DNA of 64,000 nucleotides from Streptomyces sp. HNM0575 (GCF_012726265.1 NZ_JAASAG010000001.1:1-64000), one strand, 5' to 3'. Positions 27,076-36,730 are shown, counted from the first letter of the stretch. Notes: generated by a model not told the origin, from the letters alone. Translations and numbers: made by a program.

Positions 27076-27091
27076 GGCACGGCGCCGAAAC
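27076..27091 (+). promoter_or_regulatory. Weak GlnR-like half site upstream of narK
   Basis: GGCAC-N6-GAAAC matches one half of the GlnR consensus (GTNAC-N6-GAAAC) with one mismatch, 54 bp before the narK start. The second half site expected 22 bp upstream is not convincing. NnaR is known to assist GlnR at nitrate genes, so a degenerate site is conceivable. Confidence 0.25.
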
Positions 27092-27144
27092 GAGAGGTCC
27101 CTAGCTTCGGGCGCAGCACCCGACAAGCAGGGAGGCGAGGCGCC

Positions 27145-28569
27145 ATGACCGCTGCAACCACCGCGCCGGACGGCACTGAGCCCGACGGCACACGCAGTAC
27201 GCACACCGGCCGCGGGCCGGGCAAGGGCCGCTGGATCGAGAGCTGGCAGCCGGAGGACGAGACCTTCTGGCGGGAGACCGGTGAGCGCGTCGCGCACCGC
27301 AACCTCCTGCTGTCCGTCTTCTCCGAACACATCGGATTCTCCGTGTGGACGCTGTGGTCGGTGCTGGTGCTGTTCATGGGCCCCGAGTACGGCGTCGACC
27401 CGGCCGGGAAGTTCCTGCTGATCTCCGCCGCGACGCTGGTGGGGGCGGTCGCCCGCGTCCCGTACACCTTCGCCGTCGCCCGCTTCGGCGGCCGCAACTG
27501 GACGGTGATCAGCGCGAGTCTGCTGCTGATCCCGACGGTGGCGGCGCTGGTGGTGATGCGGCCCGGCACCTCGTTCGCGACGTTCATGGTGGTCGCGCTG
27601 CTCACGGGCGTGGGCGGCGGCAACTTCGCCTCGTCCATGACCAACATCAACTCCTTCTTCCCGCTGCGCCGCAAGGGCTGGGCCCTCGGCGTCAACGCGG
27701 GCGGAGGCAACATCGGCGTGCCCGTCGTGCAGCTCGCGGGACTCGCCGTGATCGCCACCGCGGGAGCCGGGCATCCGCGCGTGCTGCTGGCGATATACGT
27801 CCCGCTGATCGTGATCGCCGCCGTGTGCTCGGCACGCTGGATGGACAACCTCGCGCCCGTGCGCAACGACACCGGCGCCGCCCGGGAGGCGCTGCGGGAC
27901 CGGCACACCTGGATCATGTCGTTCCTCTACATCGGGACGTTCGGCTCCTTCATCGGCTACAGCTTCGCGTTCGGGCTGGTGCTTCAGACCCAGTTCGCGC
28001 GTACGCCGCTCCAGGCGGCGTCGCTCACCTTCCTCGGGCCGCTGCTGGGTTCGCTGGTGCGGCCGGTGGGCGGGCAGCTCGCCGACCGGTTCGGCGGCGC
28101 GCGGATCACGCTGTGGAACTTCGCGGCCATGGGCGCGGCGACGCTCGTGGTCGTGGCGGCGTCGGTGCTGGAGTCGCTTCCGGTCTTCCTGGTGGGGTTC
28201 ACCGCGCTGTTCGTACTGAGCGGAGTCGGCAACGGGTCGACGTACAAGATGATCCCGGCGGTCTTCCAGGAGAGGGCGCTGGCGGAGGCGGCGCAGGCCG
28301 GGGAGACGGCGGACGCCGGCGTCGCGGCGGCCGCCGCTGCCGACGGCCGCCGGCGCTCCGGCGCGGCGATGGGCCTGATCGGCGCCGTCGGTGCGCTGGG
28401 CGGACTGGGCATCAACCTCGCCTTCCGGCAGTCGTTTGAGACCGTGGGGACGGGGACGGCGGCATATCTGACCTTCCTGGTCTTCTATGCGGTGTGCTGC
28501 GCGGTCACCCGTGCCGTGTATCTGCGGCGCCCGGCAGCACCGGAACCGGCGGCGCCGGTTCCGGCGTAA
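27145..28569 (+). CDS. narK: NarK-family nitrate/nitrite transporter
   Basis: This 474-aa MFS protein has 12 helices. GVGGGNFASSMTNINSFFP in helix 5 and GGGNIGVPVVQLAGL are the nitrate signature-type motifs of the NarK/NasA family. The N-terminus WQPEDETFWRETGERVAHRNLLLS is typical of actinobacterial members. An insertion of Ala/Gly (about 378-400) lies in a loop. The regulator NnaR follows 88 bp downstream, a known partnership, so nitrate uptake for assimilation is more likely than respiration. A perfect hairpin (28542-28562, GGAACCGGC/GCCGGTTCC) lies across the end of the gene. Confidence 0.88.
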   Translation: MTAATTAPDGTEPDGTRSTHTGRGPGKGRWIESWQPEDETFWRETGERVAHRNLLLSVFSEHIGFSVWTLWSVLVLFMGPEYGVDPAGKFLLISAATLVGAVARVPYTFAVARFGGRNWTVISASLLLIPTVAALVVMRPGTSFATFMVVALLTGVGGGNFASSMTNINSFFPLRRKGWALGVNAGGGNIGVPVVQLAGLAVIATAGAGHPRVLLAIYVPLIVIAAVCSARWMDNLAPVRNDTGAAREALRDRHTWIMSFLYIGTFGSFIGYSFAFGLVLQTQFARTPLQAASLTFLGPLLGSLVRPVGGQLADRFGGARITLWNFAAMGAATLVVVAASVLESLPVFLVGFTALFVLSGVGNGSTYKMIPAVFQERALAEAAQAGETADAGVAAAAAADGRRRSGAAMGLIGAVGALGGLGINLAFRQSFETVGTGTAAYLTFLVFYAVCCAVTRAVYLRRPAAPEPAAPVPA

Positions 28570-28656
28570 CGGCCGGGAAACCCCGGAGTACCGAGCCCGT
28601 CATCGGCTGTCGACAGGCTCGGTGCTTCGCACGAGCAGGGGCGGAGCGAGAAGGAC

Positions 28657-29991
28657 ATGCAAGAACGGCACGACGGGCGGCACGAGCGGGACGTGCACGG
28701 GGCGCCGGACGCGCAGGGCGGGCCGGACGCGCAGGACGAGTCTGACGCGCAGGGCGGGCCGGACGCGGACGGCGAGCAGGCTGTGCACGATGCCCGGCAC
28801 GAACAGGGCGACGTGCCGCCCGGCGCCCGGAGCTCCCGGCGGACCGCCCCGCAGCAGGTCAAGCCCCTCGCCGGATTCACCGTCGGCGTGACCGCCGCGC
28901 GCCGGGCCGAGGAGCTGGGCGCGCTGCTGGAGCGGCGCGGCGCCGCGGTCCAGCACGCACCCGCGCTGCGCATCGTCCCGCTCGCGGACGACGGCGAACT
29001 CCTCGACGCCACCAAGGCCCTCGTCGAGCACGTACCGGACACCGTGATCGCGACGACGGCGATCGGATTCCGCGGCTGGGTCGAGGCGGCCGAGGGCTGG
29101 GGCTTCGGCCAGGAGCTGCTGAAGTGCCTCGGCGATACGGAGGTGCTGGCCCGCGGCCCGAAGGTGCGCGGCGCCGTACGCGCGGCGGGCCTGAAGGAGA
29201 CGTGGTCGCCGGAGTCGGAGTCGATGGCGGAGGTGCTGGACCGGCTGCTCGCACAGGGCGTCGACGGCCGCCGCATCGCGCTCCAGCTGCACGGCGAGCC
29301 GCTGCCCGGGTTCATCGAGTCGCTGCGCGCGGCGGGCGCCGAGGTCGTCGGGGTGCCGGTCTACCGCTGGATGCCGCCGGAGGACATCGCCCCCGTCGAC
29401 CGCCTCATCGACGCGACTCTCGCCCGCGGCGTCGACGCCCTCACCTTCACCAGCGCCCCGGCCGCCGCGTCCCTGCTGGAGCGGGCTGCACGCCGCGGCG
29501 TACGGGACGAACTGCTGCAAGTCATGCGTACGGAGGTGCTCGCCGCGTGCGTCGGCCCCGTGACGGCGGCACCGCTGGAGAACGAGGACGTGCCCACCGT
29601 GCAGCCGGAACGCTTCCGCCTCGGCCCCCTCGTACAGCTGCTGTGCACCCGCCTGCCCGGCCGGGTCCGGGCGCTGCCCGTCGCGGGTCACCGGGTCGCG
29701 ATACGGGGGAGCGCCGCCGTCGTCGACGGCGAGCTGCGTACGGTGCAGCCCGCGGGCATGGCGCTGCTGCGGGCGCTGGCCCGCCGCCCCGGCTGGGTGG
29801 TGTCTCGGGCCGAACTGCTGCGCGCACTGCCGGGGTCGGGAACCGACGAGCACGCCGTGGAGACCGCCATGGCACGGCTGCGGACCGCCCTCGGCGACGC
29901 GAAGCTGATCCAGACCGTCGTCAAGAGGGGATACCGGCTGGCACTCGACACCGCACCGGACAGCGGCAAGTACGACGCCGCCGCGGACTGA
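28657..29991 (+). CDS. nnaR: NnaR-type regulator: uroporphyrinogen-III synthase domain fused to a winged helix
   Basis: This 444-aa protein starts with about 60 disordered residues (repeats of DAQGGPDAQ type). A HemD-like fold follows at about 70-310 (LAGFTVGVTAARRAEELGALL, DALTFTSAPAAASLLERA). The C-terminus is an OmpR-type winged helix (about 340-440; LQPAGMALLRALARRPGWVV, TVVKRGYRLAL). This architecture is that of NnaR, which cooperates with GlnR in nitrate/nitrite assimilation. Whether the HemD domain is catalytic or senses a tetrapyrrole is not settled. The ATG has a GAAGGA site. It sits behind narK, consistent with the role. Confidence 0.85.
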   Translation: MQERHDGRHERDVHGAPDAQGGPDAQDESDAQGGPDADGEQAVHDARHEQGDVPPGARSSRRTAPQQVKPLAGFTVGVTAARRAEELGALLERRGAAVQHAPALRIVPLADDGELLDATKALVEHVPDTVIATTAIGFRGWVEAAEGWGFGQELLKCLGDTEVLARGPKVRGAVRAAGLKETWSPESESMAEVLDRLLAQGVDGRRIALQLHGEPLPGFIESLRAAGAEVVGVPVYRWMPPEDIAPVDRLIDATLARGVDALTFTSAPAAASLLERAARRGVRDELLQVMRTEVLAACVGPVTAAPLENEDVPTVQPERFRLGPLVQLLCTRLPGRVRALPVAGHRVAIRGSAAVVDGELRTVQPAGMALLRALARRPGWVVSRAELLRALPGSGTDEHAVETAMARLRTALGDAKLIQTVVKRGYRLALDTAPDSGKYDAAAD

Positions 29992-30113
29992 CCGCGAAGC
30001 AGCGGCCGACGGCGATGCGGGGATCGGCAGCGATGCCGGTACGGCCGGGAAGGCCGCAGACATCGGCGACGCACCATGCTCCGCACTCCGGGGCCCGGCG
30101 CCGCGGCCCGGGG

Positions 30114-30629
30114 CTACGGGCTGACGCTGTCCACGAAGTCCTTCTGGCACTGCTCCTGTTCGGCCTGCGTCGTCGCCTTCTCCACGCAGCTGCGCAGCTC
30201 GTCGTAGTCCCCGGAACTCAGCAGCGACACCGCGAAGACGAGCACGACCGTCGAACCGAGGAGAGCGAGGGTCCCGATGACCGCTCCGACCGCCGCGAGG
30301 GTGCCGTTCGTGGCCTCGCCGCGCCTGCCGCGCCGGAAGCCGACGATGCCGAAGATCAGCGCGAGCAGCCCGAGTACGACACCTCCCAGCACCGTCCAGA
30401 ACAGCAGCGCGCCGATCAGCCCGAGAGTCAGCGCGGCGACACCGAGACCGTTGCGCGGCGGGCGGGAGAGCGCGGGGTCCCACATCGCGGGCCCACCGGG
30501 GCCGCCGGGTCCGGTCGGTCCGCCGGGACCACCGGGATCACCGGGACCGCTTGGCCCGCCCGGTCCTCCGCCCGGCGCGGGACCGCCCTTCCCCTCGTGT
30601 GCCTCTCCCCAGCTCTGCGGTGAAGTCAT
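30114..30629 (-). CDS. DUF4190-type membrane protein, unknown function
   Basis: This 171-aa protein has an N-terminal Gly/Pro-rich stretch of about 50 residues (GGPGGPTGPGG pattern), then two membrane helices separated by a short Arg-rich loop (LGLIGALLFWTVLGGVVLGLLALIFGIVGFRRGRRGE and AAVGAVIGTLALLG). A small extracellular C-terminal domain has two cysteines (RSCVEKATTQAEQEQC) that could form a disulfide. The helix-RRGR-helix arrangement is typical of the DUF4190 family. ATG 30629 is preferred for the GGAGGG site upstream. It converges on nnaR. Confidence 0.78.
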   Translation of the reverse strand: MTSPQSWGEAHEGKGGPAPGGGPGGPSGPGDPGGPGGPTGPGGPGGPAMWDPALSRPPRNGLGVAALTLGLIGALLFWTVLGGVVLGLLALIFGIVGFRRGRRGEATNGTLAAVGAVIGTLALLGSTVVLVFAVSLLSSGDYDELRSCVEKATTQAEQEQCQKDFVDSVSP

Positions 30630-31033
30630 GGCGCGCCCTCCGGCGTAACCCGTCCCGGCCGGCCGCCGTCCGTGCGGCCGCCTGCCCGGCTGCCTGCCCC
30701 GCTGCCGCCCGGTTACTCCTGCGGGCCCGGACACCGGGCGGATGCACAGGGCGCCGTCGTTCGCGTACGGTTGACGGCTGCCCCTGGGTGAGCCCGTGAA
30801 ATGCGCACGGCGGACGCCCACGGACGCCGGAGGGAAAGCCGGAAGGAAGCCGGACGCACGCATGCGGAAGCCGGCGGACGCAGCCGTCGGCACCAGCCAC
30901 GGCGGCATCCGTCCCCGCCCGCCCCCGTCCGCTCCAGCCTGTGTCCCACCCGAGTCCCACCCGTGTCCCATCCGTCCTCGCCTCCTCGCCCCGGGCCGGC
31001 AGGGGCCTGAACCAGCAGAAGGGGGCCGCGTCG
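30630..31033. other. Intergenic region between the DUF4190 gene and helR
   Basis: No gene is supported in these 404 bases. The region 30800-30890 is rich in CGGACG/CCGGA repeats. At about 30941-30972 there is a short imperfect triplication of GTCCCACCCG. I looked for the 19-bp rifamycin-associated palindrome that precedes helR genes and did not find it. Confidence 0.4.
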
Positions 31034-33466
31034 TTGGCAGCGCAGCACGATTCCGTCCGTGACCGGGAGATCCGCGAGGAGCAGCAGCACCTGGACGGGG
31101 TGTACCGCCGCCTCGAGGAGAAGATCCACGAGGCCGAGTTCCTGATGGACGACGCCTCGAAGCGGGCTCAGGTCGGCACCCCGGGTGCGCTCGCCGAGCG
31201 CGACGCCCAGGTCTTCCGCGCGGGTGTGCATCTCAACAGGCTGAACCGCGAGTTCGAGGACTTCCTCTTCGGACGCATCGACCTGCTGTACGGCGCGGAC
31301 GCGGAGCGCGGCCCCGACGGGGCGTACACCTCGGTCGAGCCCGCCGAGGGCGCCGTACGTCCCGACGGCACCGCCGACATCGCCGAGACGCTGCACGTGG
31401 GCCGCATGGGCGTGCTCGACGCCGACTACACCCCGCTCGTCATCGACTGGCGCGCCCCCGCCGCCGCGCCCTTCTACCGTGCGACGCCGGTCGCGCCCGG
31501 CCGTGTCGTGCGCCGCCGGGTCATCCGCAGCAAGGGCCGCAAGGTCCTCGGCGTGGAGGACGACCTGCTGCGCCCGGAGGTCACCGCCAGCCTCGGCGGC
31601 GAGGAACTGTCCGTCGTCGGCGACGGCGCGCTGATGGCGGCGCTCGGGCGGGCCCGCGGGCACGTGATGCGCGACATCGTCTCGTCCATCCAGGCCGAGC
31701 AGGACATGGTGATCCGCGCGCCCGCCGCGTCCGTCACGGAGGTCGAGGGCGGCCCCGGCACGGGCAAGACCGCCGTGGCGCTGCACCGCGCCGCCTACCT
31801 CCTCTACCAGGACCGGCGCCGTTACGCGGGCGGCATCCTCGTCGTCAGCCCGACTCCGCTGCTCGTCTCGTACACGGAGGGCGTGCTGCCCTCGCTCGGC
31901 GAGGAGGGGCAGGTCGCCATCCGCGCCCTCGGCTCGCTCGTCGAGGGCGCCGAGGCGACCGCGTACGACGAGCAGCACGTCGCGCGGATCAAGGGCTCGC
32001 CGCGCATGGCGAAGGTGCTGCACCGCGCGGCGCGCGCCGCGCCGGCCGCCGGCCGGGTGCCGGAGACGCTGCGCGTGGTGGCCTTCCGCAGCCGTGTCGA
32101 ACTCGGCGCCGCCGAACTGCGCCAGGTGCGCCGTCAGGTGCTCGGCGGCACCGCGCCCGTGAACCTGATGCGGCCACGCGCCCGCAAGTTCCTGCTGGAC
32201 GCGCTGTGGGAGAAGTCCGGCGCGGAACGCCGCTACACCGATCCCGAGCTGGCGGCCGAGGCGCGCGAAGGGTTCGACGAGGACATCTCCTCCGAGGACG
32301 AGTTCGCCGCCTTCCTCGACGCCTGGTGGCCGGAGCTGACACCCCGTCTGGTGCTGGCGTCGCTCGCCGACGAAGCCGCCCTCGCCCGCGCCGCCGGGGT
32401 CCCCGTACGGCCGGGCAGGCCCGGGGCCTCCGGCGCACCGGGCCGCGGCGGAGGCCGTGCCCGCCGTCTGCTGGAGCGGGACGAGGTGACCGCCGTCTCC
32501 GCGTCCCTGCGCCGCCTCGGCGCCGACGGCGAGGGCCCGCTGTCCGTGCACGACGTGGCGCTCCTCGACGAGCTGCGCGTGCTGCTCGGCCCGCCGCCCA
32601 GGCCGAGCCGGCGCGAGGCGGAGGCCTCCCCCACGGAGGTGCTCGAACAGCTCACCGGCCTGGAGGAGTTGACCACCGCCGCCGACCGCGACCCCACCTC
32701 GCGCCGCGACCGCGCCGAGCGGCACACCGAGGAGCGCACCGACTACGCGCACGTCATCGTCGACGAGGCGCAGGACCTGACGCCCATGCAGTGGCGCATG
32801 GTCGGACGCCGCGGACGGCACGCCACCTGGACGGTCGTCGGCGACCCGGCCCAGAGCTCCTGGCCCGACACCCGGGAGGCGGACGAGGCGCGCTCCGAGG
32901 CCCTGGGCTCCCGTCCCCGCCGCCGCTTCGAACTGACCGTCAACTACCGCAATCCGGCGGAGATCGCGGAACTCGCCGACCGGGTGCTGGCCCTCGCCAT
33001 GCCCGGCATGGCACCCCCGAAGGCGGTGCGCTCGACGGGCCTGCGCCCCCGATTCACCGCAGTACGGGGCGAGTTGGGCGCCGCCGTACGCGAGGAGGCG
33101 CAGCGCGCGCTGGCCGGAGTGGACGGCACGGTCGGCGTGGTCGTCCCGATGCACCGCAGGGAGGAGGCACGGCAGTGGCTGGCGGGCCTCGGCGAGCGCG
33201 TGGTCGCGCTGGGGAGCCTGGAGGCCAAGGGACTTGAGTACGACGCGACGCTCGTGGTCTCTCCCGCGGAGATCGCCGGCGCCGGACGAGAGGCGGGCAC
33301 CGAGCGCGAGCCGGACGAGGCGCGGCCCGGCACCGGCGGCCCCGAGACGGCCGGACTACGGGTGCTGTACGTGGCCCTGACGCGGGCGACGCAGCGGCTG
33401 ACTGTGCTGTCCGGGGAGCGGGATCTGCCGGACGCGGACGGCGTCCCGGAGCTGCTCAGGGACTGA
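31034..33466 (+). CDS. helR: HelD/HelR-like RNA polymerase recycling ATPase (UvrD-type helicase fold)
   Basis: This protein of about 810 residues starts with an N-terminal coiled coil (REIREEQQHLDGVYRRLEEKI), the arm that enters RNA polymerase in HelD proteins. Walker A EGGPGTGKTAV has K245, the UvrD-type motif II is VIVDEAQDLTPMQWRM, and VVGDPAQSSW and VLYVALTRATQRL are also present. Actinobacterial HelD/HelR removes RNA polymerase from stalled or rifampicin-bound complexes. TTG 31034 is preferred because AGAAGGGGG lies 8 nt upstream and the coiled coil starts soon after. The frame is open to 30941 but that part is Pro/Ser-rich and unlike the family. Calling it HelR rather than generic HelD is tentative. 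Confidence 0.75.
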   Translation: MAAQHDSVRDREIREEQQHLDGVYRRLEEKIHEAEFLMDDASKRAQVGTPGALAERDAQVFRAGVHLNRLNREFEDFLFGRIDLLYGADAERGPDGAYTSVEPAEGAVRPDGTADIAETLHVGRMGVLDADYTPLVIDWRAPAAAPFYRATPVAPGRVVRRRVIRSKGRKVLGVEDDLLRPEVTASLGGEELSVVGDGALMAALGRARGHVMRDIVSSIQAEQDMVIRAPAASVTEVEGGPGTGKTAVALHRAAYLLYQDRRRYAGGILVVSPTPLLVSYTEGVLPSLGEEGQVAIRALGSLVEGAEATAYDEQHVARIKGSPRMAKVLHRAARAAPAAGRVPETLRVVAFRSRVELGAAELRQVRRQVLGGTAPVNLMRPRARKFLLDALWEKSGAERRYTDPELAAEAREGFDEDISSEDEFAAFLDAWWPELTPRLVLASLADEAALARAAGVPVRPGRPGASGAPGRGGGRARRLLERDEVTAVSASLRRLGADGEGPLSVHDVALLDELRVLLGPPPRPSRREAEASPTEVLEQLTGLEELTTAADRDPTSRRDRAERHTEERTDYAHVIVDEAQDLTPMQWRMVGRRGRHATWTVVGDPAQSSWPDTREADEARSEALGSRPRRRFELTVNYRNPAEIAELADRVLALAMPGMAPPKAVRSTGLRPRFTAVRGELGAAVREEAQRALAGVDGTVGVVVPMHRREEARQWLAGLGERVVALGSLEAKGLEYDATLVVSPAEIAGAGREAGTEREPDEARPGTGGPETAGLRVLYVALTRATQRLTVLSGERDLPDADGVPELLRD

Positions 33467-33791
33467 CGTGCAGAGCGGCGGACGGCGGGCGAGGGGCCGG
33501 CCGACGGGCCGTGGGAACGGGCCTTGGGAAGGGCACGCGCCGGGCGCCGGGAGGGCCGCGGGCGGCCGATGTGAATCGCCGCCGGTGAAGGGAATCCCTT
33601 CCAGAGGCTGTTTGTTAGCCTGGATGTGGCACCGGCCCGATCCATGCCCCCGGGCCCAACCATTGTCGCTTCGAGCGACCACTTGCCGCGAGGCGAGCTG
33701 GCGGGTCGGTGTCACCAAAGACTTCTCCAGCTTCAGCTTCCGGTGCTTCCGATTCGTTGAAGCTCTCCGCAGGGGTTCGCGTCTCCGGCCT
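33467..33791. other. Intergenic region between convergent helR and the cold-shock gene
   Basis: No gene is supported in 325 bases. A perfect short hairpin GAAGGG-AAT-CCCTTC lies at 33587-33601, next to GGCGG...CCGCC arms (about 33570-33583). Either could terminate the convergent transcripts, but there is no U-tract. Confidence 0.35.
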
Positions 33792-33998
33792 TCAGCCGAT
33801 GATGCGGACCCCTTCCGCCTGCGGGCCCTTGCGGCCCTCCGCGATCTCGAACTCGACCCGCTGGGTGTCCTGCAGACTGCGGTAGCCCTCTCCGTGGATC
33901 GAGCTGTAGTGGACGAAGACGTCCGGTCCGCCGTTCTCCTGGGCGATGAAGCCGTAGCCCTTCTCGGCGTTGAACCACTTGACGGTGCCCTGAGCCAT
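33792..33998 (-). CDS. Cold-shock domain protein (CspA family)
   Basis: This 68-aa single-domain RNA/DNA chaperone has RNP1 KGYGFI and RNP2 VFVHY, both intact, and the usual start [14 protein letters not shown]. It differs from the most common sequence at the C-terminus ([16 protein letters not shown]). The ATG at 33998 is preceded by GGGAGACCAGGA. Streptomyces has several paralogues. It is monocistronic and divergent from the malic enzyme gene. Confidence 0.95.
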   Translation of the reverse strand: MAQGTVKWFNAEKGYGFIAQENGGPDVFVHYSSIHGEGYRSLQDTQRVEFEIAEGRKGPQAEGVRIIG

Positions 33999-34249
33999 TC
34001 CTGGTCTCCCTGTATGCATATGGGGTTTGCGGGCCGATCCTAGGCTGAAGTGGGGCGCTTTGAGGTGATTTGGGGCGTAGACACAGAGTTTCGCGCCCGT
34101 GCCGAAGCGGCCGCGGAAGCCTCTCCCGGAAAGCCGGGGGCGGGGGCGACTCGGGCGCCGGTATCTCGTACTGTGGAAGGCTCTTTCCGCGCTGGAGGCC
34201 CGTCCGGTTCAGGGGTTACCTCGTACCGGAGGGTAGGTGGGACGATCTG

Positions 34250-34280
34250 TTGACGCGCCCCACCCCCGGACGCCGATACT
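34250..34280 (+). promoter_or_regulatory. Possible promoter of the malic enzyme gene
   Basis: TTGACG (34250-34255) and GATACT (34275-34280) are separated by 19 bp and lie about 60 bp before the ATG. The -35 is a near-perfect vegetative box; the -10 is weaker. The rest of 33999-34338 holds no gene. Confidence 0.4.
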
Positions 34281-34338
34281 TCGGCGCCCCGGTCCGGTGC
34301 GGCACCACGCGTCAAGTGAAAGCAGAGGGAAGTCGGCC

Positions 34339-35820
34339 ATGAGCGCGCCCAGCGTCTCCTACTCGATGACTGTCCGCCTGGAGGTTCCCGCAGGAGGGAC
34401 CGCGGTCAGCCAGATCACCACGGTCGTGGAGTCGTCGGGCGGTTCGGTGACCGGCCTCGATGTCACCGCCTCGGGGCACGAGCGGCTCCGTATCGACGTC
34501 ACGATCGCCGCGTCGTCCACCGCGCACGCCGACGAGATCGTGGCGGAGCTGCGCGGCATCGAGGGCGTCGTGCTCGGCAAGGTCTCCGACCGTACGTTCC
34601 TGATGCATCTCGGCGGCAAGATCGAGATGTCGTCGAAGCATCCCATTCGCAATCGCGACGACCTGTCGATGGTCTACACGCCCGGCGTGGCCCGCGTGTG
34701 CACACAGATCGCCGAACACCCGGAGGACGCACGGCGGTTGACGATCAAGCGGAACAGCGTCGCCGTGGTCACCGACGGCTCTGCGGTCCTCGGCCTGGGC
34801 AACATCGGGCCGCAGGCGGCGCTGCCCGTGATGGAGGGCAAGGCGGCCCTCTTCAAACGCTTCGCCGGCATCGACGCCTGGCCGATCTGCCTCGACACCC
34901 AGGACACGGACACGATCGTGGAGGTCGTGCGGTCGCTGGCGCCGGGCTTCGCCGGGATCAATCTGGAGGACATCTCCGCACCGCGCTGCTTCGAGATCGA
35001 GGCGCGGCTGCGTGAGCTCGTCGACATCCCCGTCTTCCACGACGACCAGCACGGCACGGCCATCGTCGTGCTCGCCGCGCTGTACAACGCGCTGCGCGTC
35101 GTGGACAAGCGCATCGAGGACATCCGCGTGGTGATGTCCGGTGCGGGAGCCGCGGGCACGGCCATTCTGAAGCTGCTGCTGGAGGCGGGCGTCAAGCACG
35201 CCATCGTCGCCGACATCCACGGAGTTGTGCACGACGGCCGCGAGGACCTCGTGGGCGAGGCCGAGGGCTCGCCGCTGCGTTGGATCGCGGAGAACACCAA
35301 CTCCGAAGGCGTCACGGGCACGTTGAAGGACGCCGTCGTCGGCGCGGACGTCTTCATCGGCGTCTCCGCGCCGAACGTGCTCGGCGGCGAGGACGTGGCG
35401 CGCATGGCGGAGGGCGCGATCGTGTTCGCTCTCGCCAATCCCGACCCGGAGGTCGACCCGGCGGTGGCGCGCGAGACCGCCTCCGTCGTCGCCACGGGCC
35501 GTTCCGACTTCCCGAACCAGATCAACAACGTGCTGGTCTTCCCCGGTGTCTTCCGCGGTCTGCTGGACGCCCAGTCGCGCTCCGTCAACGACGAGATGAT
35601 GCTCGCCGCGGCGCGCGCCCTCGCCGACGTCGTGCTCGCGGACGAGCTGAACCCGAACTACATCATCCCCAGCGTCTTCAACGAGAAGGTCTCCGGCGCC
35701 GTGGCGGGCGCCGTACGGGACGCCGCACGTGCCGCGGGCGAGGCGGCGATCACATCCGCGACCGCGGCCACGGCGACGACGGCCGCCGCCGCCACGGTGG
35801 GGGACGGGCCCGCGCGCTGA
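34339..35820 (+). CDS. NAD-dependent malic enzyme with N-terminal ACT domain
   Basis: This 493-aa enzyme oxidatively decarboxylates malate to pyruvate. Residues 1-85 form an ACT-like regulatory domain (SMTVRLEVPAGGTAVSQITTVV). The catalytic core contains VYTPGVARVC, GSAVLGLGNIGPQAALPVMEGKA cut into the family blocks, the metal-binding segment VFHDDQHGTA, and the Rossmann motif SGAGAAGTAILKLLL. The last 40 residues are an Ala/Thr-rich tail. The ACT domain implies control by a small ligand. The ATG is preceded by GAGGGAAG. NAD preference is inferred from similarity to the Streptomyces ACT-containing malic enzyme next to hup. Confidence 0.9.
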   Translation: MSAPSVSYSMTVRLEVPAGGTAVSQITTVVESSGGSVTGLDVTASGHERLRIDVTIAASSTAHADEIVAELRGIEGVVLGKVSDRTFLMHLGGKIEMSSKHPIRNRDDLSMVYTPGVARVCTQIAEHPEDARRLTIKRNSVAVVTDGSAVLGLGNIGPQAALPVMEGKAALFKRFAGIDAWPICLDTQDTDTIVEVVRSLAPGFAGINLEDISAPRCFEIEARLRELVDIPVFHDDQHGTAIVVLAALYNALRVVDKRIEDIRVVMSGAGAAGTAILKLLLEAGVKHAIVADIHGVVHDGREDLVGEAEGSPLRWIAENTNSEGVTGTLKDAVVGADVFIGVSAPNVLGGEDVARMAEGAIVFALANPDPEVDPAVARETASVVATGRSDFPNQINNVLVFPGVFRGLLDAQSRSVNDEMMLAAARALADVVLADELNPNYIIPSVFNEKVSGAVAGAVRDAARAAGEAAITSATAATATTAAAATVGDGPAR

Positions 35821-36275
35821 GCACGTTCGGGTGGCTCTGCACGTGGCCGCGGAAGCCCCGCTCGCGCGCCCGCCGGTGGTTTGCGCGGACCGGAAGGGGT
35901 ACACGCGCCCGGTGAGTTCATGCCCGAAGCGGTCCGGGTCCCGGCCGCTCACCGCGTGGTGGCACGGCGCGTCGCGAGGTGCAGGGTTACGACGCCCCCT
36001 CTAGGGTTGCGGCAGACACAAGCCTGTGGGGCGTCAGCACAGCGCGGCCCGTCGCCGCCGCTCGTGTGACTCCGCAGCTGTCAGCACGTTCCGGATTGGC
36101 TTTCCCGCCACACGTAGGGGCAGGATTCGTTCCCAGGGGACTTCGTCCTGGGGATTCCCCAAAGGGGCGGGAGGGTCTCAAAGCAGACCCTGGTCAGGGG
36201 ACTGTCCGAGGGCCCTGGCAGCATCGGCTTCGATCTCACGCCTCATCGGCAAGAAGAACACGGGAGTAACGAGTT
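35821..36275. other. Intergenic region upstream of the HU gene
   Basis: No gene is supported in these 455 bases. A TAGGGT box at 36002-36007 could be a -10 element of a hupA promoter but has no convincing -35 partner. A small inverted repeat (GGGGATTCCCC, about 36149-36160) lies nearer the gene. Confidence 0.3.
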
Positions 36276-36557
36276 ATGAACCGCAGTGAGCTGGTGGCCG
36301 CTCTCTCCGAGCGCGCCGAGGTGACCCGTAAGGACGCCGACGCCGTTCTGGCCGCCCTCGCCGAGACCGTCGGCGAGGTCGTCTCCAAGGGCGACGAGAA
36401 GGTCACCATCCCCGGTTTCCTCACCTTCGAGCGCACGCACCGTGCGGCCCGCACGGCGCGGAACCCGCAGACCGGCGACCCGATCGAGATTCCGGCCGGG
36501 TACAGCGTGAAGGTGTCGGCCGGCTCGAAGCTCAAGGAATCCGCCAAGGGCAAGTAA
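36276..36557 (+). CDS. hupA: HU-family nucleoid-associated DNA-binding protein
   Basis: This 93-aa protein is the standard short HU: MNRSELVAALSERAEVTRKDA, GDEKVTIPGFLTFE, and the DNA-binding beta-arm RTARNPQTGDPIEIPAGY. It lacks the Lys-rich C-terminal extension of HupS, so it corresponds to the vegetative HupA. A GGGAG site precedes the ATG. The malic enzyme lies upstream and murA is convergent, as in other Streptomyces. Confidence 0.96.
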   Translation: MNRSELVAALSERAEVTRKDADAVLAALAETVGEVVSKGDEKVTIPGFLTFERTHRAARTARNPQTGDPIEIPAGYSVKVSAGSKLKESAKGK

Positions 36558-36605
36558 GCGGCCCAAGGGGCCGGGAACGGCTGCCGGCCGCTCCGGGCCA
36601 CGTAA

Positions 36606-36646
36606 CACGAGGGCGGTCACCCCAGTGAGGGTGACCGCCCTTCGTG
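36606..36646. terminator. Bidirectional terminator between hupA and murA
   Basis: A perfect 12-bp stem (GGGCGGTCACCC with GGGTGACCGCCC, 36611-36640) around the loop CAGTGA is extended by CACGA/TCGTG with one bulged base. It lies between the convergent hupA and murA genes. Confidence 0.88.
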
Positions 36647-36730
36647 TGTGCTCAACTACGTTGTTTTCCGCGTGAATTCCGCGTGATATTCAGCACTCGC
36701 CGGGGGCTTGCGGGCGAACGCACCGGCCGT

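Noticed and set aside
27048..27144. Full two-half GlnR box before narK
   Set aside because: Only one half site (GGCAC-N6-GAAAC) is present; the expected second half does not match, so a complete box is not claimed.
30941..31033. Rifamycin-associated element upstream of helR, and the frame extension to 30941
   Set aside because: No 19-bp GGGGCTTGC...GCAAGGCCCC-type palindrome was found, and the extension lacks HelD-like sequence.
33356..33718. 120-codon open frame on the minus strand between helR and the cold-shock gene
   Set aside because: It overlaps the helR end in antisense and has no recognisable content.
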